From Halorientalis sp. (GTDB taxonomy: Archaea; Halobacteriota; Halobacteria; Halobacteriales; Haloarculaceae), in the NCBI RefSeq assembly GCF_028275115.1, contig NZ_JAQCNH010000142.1, positions 1 to 64,000 on the forward strand: DNA of 64,000 nucleotides, given 5' to 3'. The position numbers and the translations under genes are program-made. Below, in pieces: positions 49,563-58,869 of the stretch. Numbering within the stretch: position 1 is the first letter of the stretch; each line of letters opens with the position of its first letter. The notes beneath the pieces were generated by a model. That model was not told where the DNA came from. It worked only from the letters and a program-made list of their open reading frames with translations, and searched no databases.

Positions 49563-51011
49563 TCAGCGCCAGTCGAAGGCCGCGTCCAGGTCGTGTGGTT
49601 CGTGCCCGCCACCTTCGAGCGCGCCGTCGAGGTAGGTCTGCAACCGCTCGCGGTAGTCGGGGTGGGCACAGCGCTCGACGAGCAGGCTGGCGCGCTCCCG
49701 CGGTACTGTGCCCCGCAGGTCCGCGACACCGTGTTCGGTGACGACGGCGTCCACGTCGTGTTCGGTGTGGTCGGCGTGTGGCACCATCGGGACGACCCGG
49801 GAGCGGTCACCGTCGGCGGCCGTCGCGGGAAGTGCGAGAATCGACAGCGCCGCGTTACGGGTGAAGTCGGCGCTCCCGCCGATTCCGTTCAGCACTCTGG
49901 ACCCGTCGACGTGAGTCGAGTTCGCGTGACCGTACAGGTCGACTTCGAGAGCGCTGTTGACCGCGACCACGCCGAACCGGTCGATCAGTGCAGGCCGGTT
50001 GGACACGTCGGCGGGTCGGAGTACCACGTCCTCGGCGTAGCGCTCGGCGTCCGCGAACAGGCGGTCCTGTCCCTCGGCCGAGAGCGCGAGCGAGGTGGCG
50101 CTCGCCGACGCCAGGTCCCCAGAGTCGAGTAAGTCGAGCAGGCCGTCCTGGATTACCTCGCCGAAGTAGACCAGGTCCCGGTCGCCGAAGTCGGCGTCGG
50201 CGAGCGCGCCCATCAGCGCGTTCCCGAGACTCCCGACGCCGAACTGGAGGCGCACGGCGTCGGCGAAGAGCGGCGAGCGCTCGACCTCGTCGGTGACGAA
50301 CGAGCGGAGGTTCGCCGCGATGTCTCGATCCGTGTCGGTCGGGTCGCGGAACTCGTAGGACTCGTCGCGGCGGTCGGTCTCGACGACTGCGAGCAGGTCG
50401 TCGGGGTCGAACCGGATCTTCGGGCCGCCGATGCGCTCGTCCGGCGCGGACAGCGGCACGGGATCGCGGTCGGGCGGCAGGTCCGGGCGGTATATGTCGT
50501 GGAGGCCGGCCAGCGACCGCGGCTGTGCGTGGTTGACTTCGACGAGCAGGCTGTCGACGGTGTCGACGTAGGCCGGCGTGTGCCCGACCGAGGCCGACGG
50601 GATCAGCCAGTCCTCGCCGACGGCGACGGCCTCGACGACCGCCACGTCCGCGTCGACCAGTCCGCCGAACTGCACGTCGTCGCCCAGCGTCGAGATGTGG
50701 CGGTCTGAGAAGGCCATCCGCCCGTCGTTGGCGGCGGCGCGGGCCGGCGAGCGTGCCTGGTAGGGGTATCGGCGGGCGATGGCGCCGGCCTCGACCAGCG
50801 CGACGTCGATCTCCTCGCCGACGCTCCCGCCGCTGACGACGGTCAGCGAGAGGTCGCGGTCCGAGTCGGCGAGCGCCATCGGCACGGCCTTTGGATAGCC
50901 GACGCTCCCGAAGCCGCTGACCAGCACTGTGGCGTCGGCGGGAATCTCGGCGGCGGCGACCCCGGCCTCCCGGACGGGACGGGTACCCTCGATCCGAGGG
51001 AGCTCGGTCAC
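49563..51011 (-). CDS. Acetyl-CoA hydrolase/CoA-transferase family protein
   Basis: A 482-residue class I CoA-transferase of the Cat1/succinyl-CoA:acetate type. The two halves are complete: VLVSGFGSVGYPKAVP and the CoA-binding region SVGHTPAYVDTVD in the first, and in the second QFGVGSLGNALMGAL, the glutamyl-anhydride Glu in YFGEVIQDGLLDL, and GIGGSADFTRNAALS. It moves CoA between acetate, succinate or propionate. It overlaps the damaged MaoC gene by 4 bp. It fits propionate or acetate use together with the acyl-CoA carboxylase beyond. Confidence 0.87.
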   Translation of the reverse strand: MTELPRIEGTRPVREAGVAAAEIPADATVLVSGFGSVGYPKAVPMALADSDRDLSLTVVSGGSVGEEIDVALVEAGAIARRYPYQARSPARAAANDGRMAFSDRHISTLGDDVQFGGLVDADVAVVEAVAVGEDWLIPSASVGHTPAYVDTVDSLLVEVNHAQPRSLAGLHDIYRPDLPPDRDPVPLSAPDERIGGPKIRFDPDDLLAVVETDRRDESYEFRDPTDTDRDIAANLRSFVTDEVERSPLFADAVRLQFGVGSLGNALMGALADADFGDRDLVYFGEVIQDGLLDLLDSGDLASASATSLALSAEGQDRLFADAERYAEDVVLRPADVSNRPALIDRFGVVAVNSALEVDLYGHANSTHVDGSRVLNGIGGSADFTRNAALSILALPATAADGDRSRVVPMVPHADHTEHDVDAVVTEHGVADLRGTVPRERASLLVERCAHPDYRERLQTYLDGALEGGGHEPHDLDAAFDWR

Positions 51012-51412
51012 GACGGGCCCTCCGGCTGGGTTCCGACGCCCTCTGGCCAGCCGGTCGGGGCGGCGGCCTCGCGTTTCAGCACCATCGGCGTCCGCTCAAG
51101 CGTGAGGACCAGGTCGTCGTCCTGGTTGCACGTCCGGAGTTCGGTGGTGACGATGCCGACGTGGTCGCGGGAGTCGAAGTCAGGTGTTTCCAGCAGTACG
51201 CCATCGGCGGTGCCGGTGTCGGTCTCGTTGAATTGCATCGGGTCGGCGTTCGTCGTCGGGTTCCTGAACCAGACGTTACCGGTTTCGCTCACCGTCCAGC
51301 CGTATGGGTGGTCGTTCACCTCACCGACGGTGAAGTCCTGGAAGAGGCGGCCCTGCCAGCCCTCGACGAGACCGCGGTCCGAATCCGCTGGCTCCTGTGC
51401 TGTCATAGCCAC
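51008..51412 (-). pseudogene. MaoC-like protein with lost active site
   Basis: A 134-residue hot-dog remnant. The opening GRLFQDFTVGEVNDHPYGWT and NVWFRNPTTNADPM match haloarchaeal MaoC hydratases, but at the catalytic site His is replaced by Gln60 (DPMQFNE instead of NPMHFNE), and about 45 residues that form the central strand and second half of the pocket are missing: the frame passes directly to DHVGIVTTELRTCNQDD. The reading frame itself is open and overlaps the CoA-transferase start by 4 bp, so it is probably still translated. An enzymatic role looks impossible; a structural or binding role cannot be excluded. Confidence 0.65.
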
Positions 51413-51499
51413 TGGCTCGCAGGCCGGGATTGTGTCAGTGTCGGTCGCGAACCGAGAGAGGGGAAAACGGTTTCACACTCCTGGGCACAGTCCTGTGGC

Positions 51500-53296
51500 A
51501 TGAAACTCCGCGTTCCGGAGGGGGCCGATCAGGAGGAACTGGCCGCCATCGCCGAAGCGATGGCCCAGCACGTCGCAGACACGGTCGAACTGTACGTCGG
51601 TGACGCGACCGAACCCACCGTCACCCACGCGGCGGAGGGGCGGGACGGGGCCGAACCGGACGACGGCCTCGGCCCGACCGAGCGCGAGCGGCGGTTGCGC
51701 GAGGAGATCGCGGACATCGAGGCCGGCGGTCCCGAGAAGTACCGCGAGCGTCTCGAAGAGCAGGGCAAACTGTTCGTCCGCGACCGTCTGGACCTCTGGT
51801 TCGGCGAGGACGGCGTGGCCTTTGAGGACGGACGGTTCGCGAACTTCGACGAGTGGCGTAGCGAGGCCTCGGAACAGTCGAGCGAGGAGCGAAGTGACCC
51901 GCGAGACGACGACGCCAGAGGTGAGGACGACGGGGACGGCGACCGCCTCCCCGCCGACGGCCTGCTCACCGGCGCGGCCGAGTTCGAGGGCCGGGACGTC
52001 CACTTCATGGCCAACGATTTCACCGTGAAGGCCGGCAGCATGGCCGAGAAGGGCGTCGAGAAGTTCCTCCGGATGCAACAGCGAGCCCTGAAGACAGGCA
52101 AGCCCGTTCTCTATCTGATGGACTCCTCGGGCGGCCGGATCGACCAGCAGACCGGTTTCTTCGCGAACCGGGAGGGAATCGGGAAGTACTACTTCAACCA
52201 CTCTCGGCTCTCCGGTCGAGTGCCACAGATTTGCGTGCTCTACGGCCCCTGTATCGCCGGTGCTGCTTACACGCCGATCTTCGCGGACTTCACTGTGATG
52301 GTGCGGGACGTGAGCGCGATGGCTATCGCCAGTCCACGAATGGTCGAGATGGTCACGGGCGAGCAGATCGACCTGCAGGAGCTTGGGGGCGCGGAGGTCC
52401 ACGCCCGACACACCGGCAGCGCGGACCTGGTCGCAGAGGACGAGGAACACGCCCGGTCGCTGGTGGCCCAACTGCTCTCCTATCTCCCGGACAACAGTGA
52501 CGAGAACCCGCCGAACGTCGCCGGAACCGCGCCCGCGAAACCACCCGAGGGAATCGATTCAATCGTCCCCGCGGAACCGAACAAGGGCTACGACATGACC
52601 AGCGTGATCGAGCGAGTTGTGGACGCGAACACCTTCCTCGAGTTACGCCCCCAGTTCGGCGCGGAAATCCTGACCGGGTTCGCGCGGATCGACGGGCGTC
52701 CCGTCGGCGTGGTCGCCAGCCAACCGGCCCAACGCGCCGGCGCGATCTTCCCCGACGCCGCGGAGAAGGCTGCCCAGTTCGTCTGGACGTGTGACGCCTA
52801 CGACGTGCCGCTGCTCTATCTCTGTGATACGCCGGGGTTCATGGCAGGTTCAGGCGTCGAGAGAGCGGGCATCCTCGAACAGGGAAAGAAGATGATCTAC
52901 GCCGCGTCGGCGGCCACGGTGCCCAAGCAGTGTGTGGTCGTCCGGAAGGCATACGGCGCGGGCATCTACGCGATGTCGGGGCCGGCCTACGACCCCGAGT
53001 CGACCATCGCGTTGCCGAGCGGGGAAATTGCGATTATGGGGCCGGAAGCGGCGATCAACGCCGTCTACGCCAACCGACTGGCGGCGATCGACGACGAGGA
53101 CGAGCGGGCCGAACGCGAGCGGGAACTCCGCGAACAGTTCCGCGAGGATATCGACGTACACCGGATGGCCAGCGAGGTCGTCATCGACGACATCGTCCCG
53201 CCCGGCGACCTGCGGGCGGAACTGGCCGCTCGGTTCGACTTCTACGAGGACGTCGAGAAAGACCGGCCGAGCAAGAAACACGGTACCGTCATCTGA
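51500..53296 (+). CDS. pccB: Acyl-CoA (propionyl-CoA) carboxylase, carboxyltransferase subunit
   Basis: A 598-residue carboxyltransferase. The two crotonase-like halves are present, with YLMDSSGGRIDQQTGFF and GPCIAGAAYTPIF in the first and LCDTPGFMAGSGVERAGI and GIYAMSGPAYDP in the second, where the oxyanion Gly residues lie. Compared with usual PccB (about 515) it has an N-terminal extension (KLRVPEGADQEELAAIAEA) and an acidic insertion near residues 125-155 (DPRDDDARGEDDGDGD). It carboxylates propionyl-, or other acyl-, CoA using biotin carrier and carboxylase subunits encoded elsewhere. Product methylmalonyl-CoA would feed the B12-dependent mutase. ATG 51500 is chosen. Confidence 0.87.
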   Translation: MKLRVPEGADQEELAAIAEAMAQHVADTVELYVGDATEPTVTHAAEGRDGAEPDDGLGPTERERRLREEIADIEAGGPEKYRERLEEQGKLFVRDRLDLWFGEDGVAFEDGRFANFDEWRSEASEQSSEERSDPRDDDARGEDDGDGDRLPADGLLTGAAEFEGRDVHFMANDFTVKAGSMAEKGVEKFLRMQQRALKTGKPVLYLMDSSGGRIDQQTGFFANREGIGKYYFNHSRLSGRVPQICVLYGPCIAGAAYTPIFADFTVMVRDVSAMAIASPRMVEMVTGEQIDLQELGGAEVHARHTGSADLVAEDEEHARSLVAQLLSYLPDNSDENPPNVAGTAPAKPPEGIDSIVPAEPNKGYDMTSVIERVVDANTFLELRPQFGAEILTGFARIDGRPVGVVASQPAQRAGAIFPDAAEKAAQFVWTCDAYDVPLLYLCDTPGFMAGSGVERAGILEQGKKMIYAASAATVPKQCVVVRKAYGAGIYAMSGPAYDPESTIALPSGEIAIMGPEAAINAVYANRLAAIDDEDERAERERELREQFREDIDVHRMASEVVIDDIVPPGDLRAELAARFDFYEDVEKDRPSKKHGTVI

Positions 53297-53366
53297 CTCG
53301 GGGTCGAAACAAGGCGACCGGGTTGCAACCGAAAGGGGTGTGTACACCGCGGGGTGACGTTCCCGT

Positions 53367-53789
53367 ATGTACGACGACATTCTGATCCCGACCGACGGCG
53401 GCGAGGGGTTCGACGCCGTCCTCGACCGCGCCGTCGACATCGTCCCCGACGACGGCACCGTTCACGTCCTCTACGTCGTCGACGACCGGGCGTTCCTGAC
53501 ACTTGACGACGAGATGAAGGCAGACGTCCTCGACGACCTGCAGGCAGAGGGGACCGATGCTGTGGGTAGCGTCGCGGAGAAGCTCGAAGCCGCCGGGCTG
53601 GAGGCGGTCACCGCGATTCGACGGGGGACACCGGCCGACGAAATCGTCGCATACGCCGAACAGGAGGGCGTCGACGTGGTGACGATGGGCACCCAGGGCG
53701 ACGACTACACGCAGAATATCCTCGGGAGTACGGCGGAACAGGTCGTCGCCGACGCGTCGGTGCCGGTGTTGACTGTCGATCTGTCCTGA
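53367..53789 (+). CDS. Universal stress protein (UspA family)
   Basis: A 140-residue USP domain starting MYDDILIPTDGGEGFD; the nucleotide-contact segment near the end (GTQGDDYTQNILGSTAEQV) follows the G-x-x-G-(9x)-G-S/T pattern, so it may bind ATP. Haloarchaea carry dozens of USPs, whose roles are stress-linked and mostly unknown. Its stop is 4 bp from the stop of the convergent DUF5518 pseudogene. Confidence 0.9.
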   Translation: MYDDILIPTDGGEGFDAVLDRAVDIVPDDGTVHVLYVVDDRAFLTLDDEMKADVLDDLQAEGTDAVGSVAEKLEAAGLEAVTAIRRGTPADEIVAYAEQEGVDVVTMGTQGDDYTQNILGSTAEQVVADASVPVLTVDLS

Positions 53790-53793
53790 CGGT

Positions 53794-54473
53794 TCAGGCC
53801 GCCCCGTCTCGGTCGGCCAGTTCGACCCCGAGGTACCCGCCGAGCGACGAGAGCCCGACGACAGCGACGACCGTCACCACGAGCGCGAACAGGAGGACCA
53901 GGGCGACGGCGACAGCACCGCGGCCGACGCCGATCAGGAACCCGAAGAGAACGACCACCGGTCCCGCGGCGACGAGACCGGAGAAGGCACGGTACGGATG
54001 CCGCTACTCCCGTCACTGCGGCCGATGTAGCCCGCGACCGCACCGCCCAGCACGGGCGAGAACGGGACGAACGAGGCGACTACGGTGGCGACTGCGCCGA
54101 TTACGGCGTTGGTGGTCGTGTCCGGGCCGGTCACACCGGCCTCGGCGCGTCGGCGGCGCCGGCGGGCACGGTAAAGCTTGAACGCCACGCCAGCGACCAC
54201 GAACAGGACGCCCGTGACCGCCAGTCCGATGCCACCCCACCACGCGAGCCCGTGGAGTGTGTCGACGAGTTGCGCCTCGGTCAGGCCGTCCGACCGCGCT
54301 GTGCCCTCTGCGACGACTGCAGCGATCCGGCTCCGGTCGGCGGCCGCGTAGAGCGTGGCCCCGCCCGCCGCGGACAGCAGTCCTGCGAGGACCGCCACGA
54401 GTGTGACCACCCAGTCGGCGGTGCGGCTGACGGCCCCGGAGCCGATTCCCCGTGGCTCGGATACTGAAGACAT
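53794..54473 (-). pseudogene. DUF5518-type membrane protein with a frameshift
   Basis: A haloarchaeal membrane protein interrupted by one missing base. From ATG 54473 (MSSVSEPRGIGSGAVSR) it has two helices, a basic segment (RARRRRRRAEAG) and the start of the DUF5518-like domain (VASFVPFSPVLGGAVAGYI). At about 53985-53993 the frame breaks; in the next frame the expected rest continues, AFSGLVAAGPVVVLFGFLIG and two more helices ending GGYLGVELADRDGAA at 53794. The 680-base length is a multiple of three less one. As written, translation stops soon after (53934). Upstream, an IS right-end remnant begins only 25 bp from the start codon. Confidence 0.7.
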
Positions 54474-54497
54474 GAAAACGTACGTCGGGTACGGATC

Positions 54498-54640
54498 TGA
54501 CATCCTCCCACGACTGAATTCGTGGGGTTCCACGGTCACAGACCGTGCCCACGACGGAGAGGTTCCCCACTCACTGACGGTGGGATTGTGGGCCGTGCCA
54601 GTACGGCCCCCGGCCGAGATACTGGGCTTCATCTACCGCC
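54498..54640 (-). mobile_element. IS remnant: right end of the GAGGATGTCA family, with TnpB tail
   Basis: On the minus strand the sequence ends CGTGGGAGGATGTCA at 54498, like the end of the TnpB element at 33638. It has the hairpin CCCACGA-ATTCAG-TCGTGGG (54508-54527), and just before it a reading NPTVSEWGTSPSWARSV and EPHEFSRGRM that looks like a TnpB C-terminal tail, in the frame that runs into the DUF5518 gene. The rest of the transposase is absent. So a solo right end facing the DUF5518 start. Assignment is by likeness of the end, not by alignment. Confidence 0.5.
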
Positions 54641-54717
54641 ACGGTGGCGTGCGTATCCTTACTTCGGACTCAGTATCACAATCAATGCCACGAACCGTCC
54701 TAGTTGTTTCGACTGTT

Positions 54718-54760
54718 GTCGGATTCATTCCACGGCTGAAGCCGTGGGCTTTCTCCTCGA
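54718..54760 (-). mobile_element. IS right-end hairpin of the GGA(A)TGAATCCGAC family
   Basis: Hairpin CCACGGC-TGAA-GCCGTGG (54730-54747) followed on the minus strand by AATGAATCCGAC (ending 54718). The same terminal TGAATCCGAC follows a similar hairpin at 63618-63649 on the plus strand. No transposase is left. Such structures are typical of TnpB-type element right ends. Confidence 0.5.
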
Positions 54761-54822
54761 AACAGTGTAACCCCGCAGTGACTGTTGCTGACACGGAAAC
54801 AGCGACGAGCGGCACGTTCGAC

Positions 54823-56046
54823 TCAGTCGTCTGCGGGTAGTTCCCGCCCGGCTGTGACGGTGGCGACGGCGTCCAGCACGTCGGTGGGTGTCGTCGCCCG
54901 CGTCGTCTCGGACGACGACGAGGTGGACAGGCCCCGCGTGTCGGCGTCGCCGCGGTCGCTCTCGACCCTGACCACCGGGAGTGAGGTGTCGAGCAGGGCC
55001 GCGACGCCGTCGGCGGCCGGCGGGTCGGCCGCGACGAGGACGTCCGCCCGGTCACGGAGTGTGGCCACGCTGTCCCGGACCGCGGCGTCGAGTGGCCCGA
55101 ACGGCGGGGCTGCCACGGCGTTCAGACCACGAGCGCGTGCAGTCTCGGCTGCGATGTCGCCGTCCGGGAGCGGGCCAGCGGTGACGGTCGCACCTGCGTC
55201 GTGGAGCCGGGCGATGACTCGGGTGGCGGTCCGGCCGGTGCCGACGACGTGGGCGGTTAGGTCCCGGTCTCGACGCTCGCCGAGCGCGGTCACTAACGGC
55301 GTCCCCGTGGTCGGATGGGTCGTCACGGCGGCGTCGGCGTCGAAGGCCGCGTCGAGCGAGGCGGTGTCCAACACGTCGGCGGGCGGCCCACTCGTCAGCA
55401 CGCGGCCGTCGGCCAGTAGGACGATTCGGTCACAGAATCGTGCGGCCAGATCGAGGTCGTGAATCGCCGCGAGCGCGGCCTTCCCGGAGGCTGTGAGGTC
55501 GGAAACCAGCGACAGCGTCTCGACCTGGTGGTTCACGTCGAGGCTCGCCGTGGGTTCGTCGAGTAAGAGGGCAGGCGTGTCCTGTGCGAGCGCGCGAGCG
55601 AGCAGGACACGCTGGCGCTCGCCGCCGCTGACCTCGTCGACGGGGCGGTCGGCGAACCGGTCGGTCGCGGTCCGGTCCAGCGCGCGCCGAACCGCCCGGT
55701 GGTCGGCCTCGTGGTCGGTCCGGCCGACGCGGGTGTGGTGTGGCGTCCGTCCCATCGCCACGATGTCCGCGACGGAGAATTCGAAACCGACGTGGGTATC
55801 CTGTGGGACGGTCGCGACCAGTCGACCGCGTTCCCGGGCCGAGCAGTCGGCGACCGGACGCCCGTCGACCTGTACGCTTCCTGAATCGGGCGTGAGGACG
55901 CCGTTTATGGCCTGCAGCGCCGTCGTCTTGCCAGCGCCGTTGGGGCCGACGAGCGCGACGAACTCCTCCTCCGCGACGGTGAGTGACACGTCCTCGAAGA
56001 CGGTGACGCCGCCACGGCTGACGGTGAGGTCGTCGATGTCGATCAC
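54823..56046 (-). CDS. btuD: Cobalamin ABC transporter ATP-binding protein with extra C-terminal domain
   Basis: A 407-residue ATPase: Walker A GPNGAGKT at 34-41, signature [15 protein letters not shown], Walker [12 protein letters not shown], switch in [11 protein letters not shown]. These occupy about 1-250, as in normal BtuD. The rest (about 255-400) is an extra domain with [17 protein letters not shown] and [19 protein letters not shown], Rossmann-like in style, then a Ser-rich tail. It overlaps btuC by 4 bp. The complex imports vitamin B12, needed for the mutase whose small subunit is at 30507. The extra domain could sense cobamide or energy state; unproven. Confidence 0.88.
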   Translation of the reverse strand: MIDIDDLTVSRGGVTVFEDVSLTVAEEEFVALVGPNGAGKTTALQAINGVLTPDSGSVQVDGRPVADCSARERGRLVATVPQDTHVGFEFSVADIVAMGRTPHHTRVGRTDHEADHRAVRRALDRTATDRFADRPVDEVSGGERQRVLLARALAQDTPALLLDEPTASLDVNHQVETLSLVSDLTASGKAALAAIHDLDLAARFCDRIVLLADGRVLTSGPPADVLDTASLDAAFDADAAVTTHPTTGTPLVTALGERRDRDLTAHVVGTGRTATRVIARLHDAGATVTAGPLPDGDIAAETARARGLNAVAAPPFGPLDAAVRDSVATLRDRADVLVAADPPAADGVAALLDTSLPVVRVESDRGDADTRGLSTSSSSETTRATTPTDVLDAVATVTAGRELPADD

Positions 56047-57143
56047 AGCGCGTGCACCTCCCGGTCGCGCAGCAGATAGAGGAAGAAGGGGGCACCCAGT
56101 GCGGCGGTGACGATGCCGACAGGGACCTCCGCCGGGCCGGCACGGGCGAACGTGTCGGCGGCGACGAGGAAGGCCGCGCCCGCCAGCGCGCTCGTCGGAA
56201 GCAGGATGCGGTGGTCCGGACCGACGAGCAACCGCATGGCGTGAGGAACAATCAGGCCGACGAAGCCGATGACGCCGGCGACCGACACGGCGGCGGCGGT
56301 TATCACGCTGGCGACGGCGAGCAGGATTCGTTTCGTGCGCTCCACTTCGATTCCGAGCGTGTGGGCGTCGGTCTCACCGAGCAGCAGCACGTTCAGGTCC
56401 CGGGCGTACACGTAGACGACCGCGAACGCGAGCAGGGACAGCGGCAGCGTCACCTCCACCTCGGCCCACGACGAACCCGAGAGCTGACCCATCAGCCAGT
56501 AGACCGCCTCCCGGAGGCTCTGGCCGGTCTGCAACAGCATGTACGACACGGCCGCGCCCAGCAGCGCCTGGACGGCGACACCCGCCAAGAGTAGGGTGGC
56601 GACCGGTGTGCGGCCACCCTCGCTGGCGATGGCGTAGACGCCGAAAGCGGCCAGCAGGGCACCGACAAAAGCGGCGGTCTGGAGTCCAAACGGGACCGCG
56701 AGCGGGAAGGCGATGGTCGCGACGGCGCCGACGGCCGCGCCGGAGGAGACGCCGATAATCGACGGGTCGGCCATCGGGTTGCGGAAGAAGCCCTGCATGA
56801 CCGCGCCGGCAGCAGCCAGCGAGAAGCCGACCACGGCCGCCAGTACGATCCGGGGAAGTCGCACCTGTCGGACGATAGTCTCGGCGGTCGTCGGAACCGC
56901 GAGGGAGACCGGATATGTGTATGCGACGTCCAGCACGGGCACCGGAGCCGACGCGCCAAACAGAGAGGCAGGCTCGGCGGTCACCGAAACGCCGGCGGGG
57001 ACGGCTATGGCGTTGAGCGTGGCCTTCGCGACCGTGTCGGACGCGATAGCCACCGGGCCGATGGTCGCGCTCACGAGAATCGCCGCAGCCAGGACGACGG
57101 ACAGACCGACCGACCACCAGACGGTCCGGACGCCCGTATGCAT
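56043..57143 (-). CDS. btuC: Cobalamin ABC transporter permease
   Basis: A 366-residue FecCD/BtuC permease with about ten helices. Family signatures: [40 protein letters not shown], and the ATPase-coupling segment with [19 protein letters not shown], all intact. An external loop near residues 50-85 is unusually long. Start ATG 57143 ([10 protein letters not shown]). It overlaps btuD by 4 bp and is divergent from btuF by 61 bp. Confidence 0.9.
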   Translation of the reverse strand: MHTGVRTVWWSVGLSVVLAAAILVSATIGPVAIASDTVAKATLNAIAVPAGVSVTAEPASLFGASAPVPVLDVAYTYPVSLAVPTTAETIVRQVRLPRIVLAAVVGFSLAAAGAVMQGFFRNPMADPSIIGVSSGAAVGAVATIAFPLAVPFGLQTAAFVGALLAAFGVYAIASEGGRTPVATLLLAGVAVQALLGAAVSYMLLQTGQSLREAVYWLMGQLSGSSWAEVEVTLPLSLLAFAVVYVYARDLNVLLLGETDAHTLGIEVERTKRILLAVASVITAAAVSVAGVIGFVGLIVPHAMRLLVGPDHRILLPTSALAGAAFLVAADTFARAGPAEVPVGIVTAALGAPFFLYLLRDREVHAL

Positions 57144-57204
57144 GATATTCAAACTGGGTTGGAGTAGGCAAATACTTATTGGATACCGACAGAGCCCAAC
57201 GCAG
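57144..57204. promoter_or_regulatory. Divergent btuC/btuF promoter region
   Basis: This 61-base gap has a central AATACTTATTGG (57171-57182), which can serve as TATA-like box for btuF (about 28 bases from its ATG at 57205) and, on the other strand, AATAAGTATT for btuC at a similar distance. One shared AT core for both genes is likely. No B12-riboswitch fold is visible. Confidence 0.45.
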
Positions 57205-58308
57205 ATGCACACGCGAACACTCGTTCTCACGGCGGTGCTGCTGGCTGCTGGCGGACTCACGGCGACCGGGGCAGTCGCCGGCGGCCCACCGGTAGACAGT
57301 GTGGGACCCGCAATCGGGGCGCCAGTCGGGCAGCAGGCGGCAGTGACACAGGGTGACTGTACGTTCCCGGTCACGCGGACGGATGTGACGGGAACGGACG
57401 TCACGGTGGACCAGCAGCCCGAGCGAGTCGTCGCGCTCCAGCCCAGCGACGCACAGATACTCTGGGAGGTCGGGGCACGGGATAGAGCCGTCGGCGTCCC
57501 GAAGAACCAGTACACGTCCTATCTGAACCGGAGTGGTACGGCCGACGTGAGCGGTGAGGGGACCGTCGAGAAGGTCGTCGGAACCGACCCCGACCTCGTG
57601 CTGGCGGCGAACATCACCGACCCCGAGACGGTCGAGGCGCTCCGCGGTGCCGGACTGACGGTGTATCACTTCGCCGGCGTGGAGTCTCTCGACGGCATCG
57701 CCCGGAACGTCGAGACGGTCGGACGGCTGGTCGGCTCGTGTGAGTCGGCGCGCAGCGAGGCCGACGAGTTTCGGCTCGCGGTCGAACGCGCCCGGCAGGC
57801 CCACGCGAACGCGAGCGACCGGCCGTCGGTCCTGTACACGTTCTTCGGTTACACGACCGGAACGGGAACGCACATCCACGAGGCGGTCGAGGCGGCTGGG
57901 GGGGAGAACGTCGCTGTCGAGGCAGGACTGGAGGGGTACAGAGAACTCAGCGACGAGGTCGTGCTCGACCGGGACCCTGCGTGGATCGTCTACCCCGACG
58001 ACTACACCCTCCCCGGCGGGACGCCGTACAATGAGACGACCGCTGTCCAGCAGAACCAGACCATCGCGCTCGATTACAGCTACATCAACCAGCCAGGCCC
58101 CCGCGTAGCGATCCCACTGACCCAGCTCGCGAAGGCCTGGCATCCCGAGGGGTTGGCCGAGGCGAATCGGACAGTGAACGGGTCGGACGTGCCGTCCTCC
58201 AGCCGAACGACAGCCAGCACCACGTCGGGGAACGGTCCCGGGTTCGGCGTGGCGGTCGCGCTACTGGCGCTGTTACTGACGGCCCTGGTCACAGCCCGGC
58301 GGGACTGA
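57205..58308 (+). CDS. btuF: Cobalamin-binding protein with PGF-CTERM-like anchor
   Basis: A 367-residue BtuF-type solute-binding protein. A signal peptide (about 1-25) precedes a linker; the Fe3+/B12-binding fold runs about 55-335 with [34 protein letters not shown] and [19 protein letters not shown]. It ends in a Ser/Thr-rich stalk and [20 protein letters not shown] plus RRD, a PGF-CTERM-like tripartite signal for archaeosortase processing, so it is anchored at the C-terminus rather than by a lipid cysteine. Divergent from btuC-btuD, forming one uptake system. Confidence 0.9.
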   Translation: MHTRTLVLTAVLLAAGGLTATGAVAGGPPVDSVGPAIGAPVGQQAAVTQGDCTFPVTRTDVTGTDVTVDQQPERVVALQPSDAQILWEVGARDRAVGVPKNQYTSYLNRSGTADVSGEGTVEKVVGTDPDLVLAANITDPETVEALRGAGLTVYHFAGVESLDGIARNVETVGRLVGSCESARSEADEFRLAVERARQAHANASDRPSVLYTFFGYTTGTGTHIHEAVEAAGGENVAVEAGLEGYRELSDEVVLDRDPAWIVYPDDYTLPGGTPYNETTAVQQNQTIALDYSYINQPGPRVAIPLTQLAKAWHPEGLAEANRTVNGSDVPSSSRTTASTTSGNGPGFGVAVALLALLLTALVTARRD

Positions 58309-58353
58309 GCCGCGACGGAAAGGTCCTTACCGGCGGCCCAGCCAGAGGCGTGT

Positions 58354-58632
58354 ATGGTCGAAAACGTCATTTGGCCTGCGTTCCTCGACGCGGAACTGAC
58401 CCGCGCCGAGGGTCGGCGGGTCAATCTGGAGCAGGCGGTCCCCGAACCGACCGTCGACGAGATCGCACAGGCGGTTCAGCAGGTGGGCTACGACGCCGTC
58501 ATCGAACGGGACAAACAGTACTCCCGGGAGTTCGAACCCCGGGGTCGCGTCGTCGTGAAAGACGCCGACGACGCGACGAAAAGCGACCTGCTGGGCGCGG
58601 TCGCGGCCTACCTCGACGTGATCCGCTCGTGA
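58354..58632 (+). CDS. srp19: Signal recognition particle 19 kDa protein
   Basis: A 92-residue SRP19. It begins [19 protein letters not shown] with the WP-x-(Y/F)-(L/I)-D and R-x-x-G-R-R motifs that contact 7S RNA helices 6 and 8; the body and short C-terminal helix are complete. It assembles the archaeal signal recognition particle. It precedes gar1 with a 2-base gap, a pairing common in haloarchaea. No 7S RNA gene is seen nearby. Confidence 0.93.
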   Translation: MVENVIWPAFLDAELTRAEGRRVNLEQAVPEPTVDEIAQAVQQVGYDAVIERDKQYSREFEPRGRVVVKDADDATKSDLLGAVAAYLDVIRS

Positions 58633-58634
58633 GC

Positions 58635-58862
58635 ATGCAACGCGTCGGCGAGGTCGTCCGCACTGCCCAGGGCCTCGCGGTCGTCCGCTCGCCCGACGAC
58701 GGCTACCCCGACTTCGGGACGACTGTCGTCGACGAGAATCTCGACGAAATCGGCCGGGTCGTGGACGTGTTCGGCCCGGTCGATCGTCCCTACGTCGCGG
58801 TCTCGACCGACGAGGCCGTTCGGCTACCGACGCTTTTGGGATCGGCGCTCTACGCGCGGTAA
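58635..58862 (+). CDS. gar1: H/ACA ribonucleoprotein subunit Gar1
   Basis: A 75-residue minimal Gar1: small beta-barrel with VGEVVRTAQGLAVVRSPDD, VVDENLDEIGRVVDVFGPV and PYVAVSTDE, the GxVxDIFGPV-like hallmark. It acts with Cbf5, Nop10 and L7Ae in pseudouridylation of RNA. The ATG at 58635 is favoured; an in-frame GTG at 58629 overlaps the SRP19 stop and would couple translation, adding two residues. The Gly-Arg-rich tails of eukaryotic Gar1 are absent, as in all archaea. Confidence 0.92.
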   Translation: MQRVGEVVRTAQGLAVVRSPDDGYPDFGTTVVDENLDEIGRVVDVFGPVDRPYVAVSTDEAVRLPTLLGSALYAR

Positions 58863-58869
58863 GTCCTGT

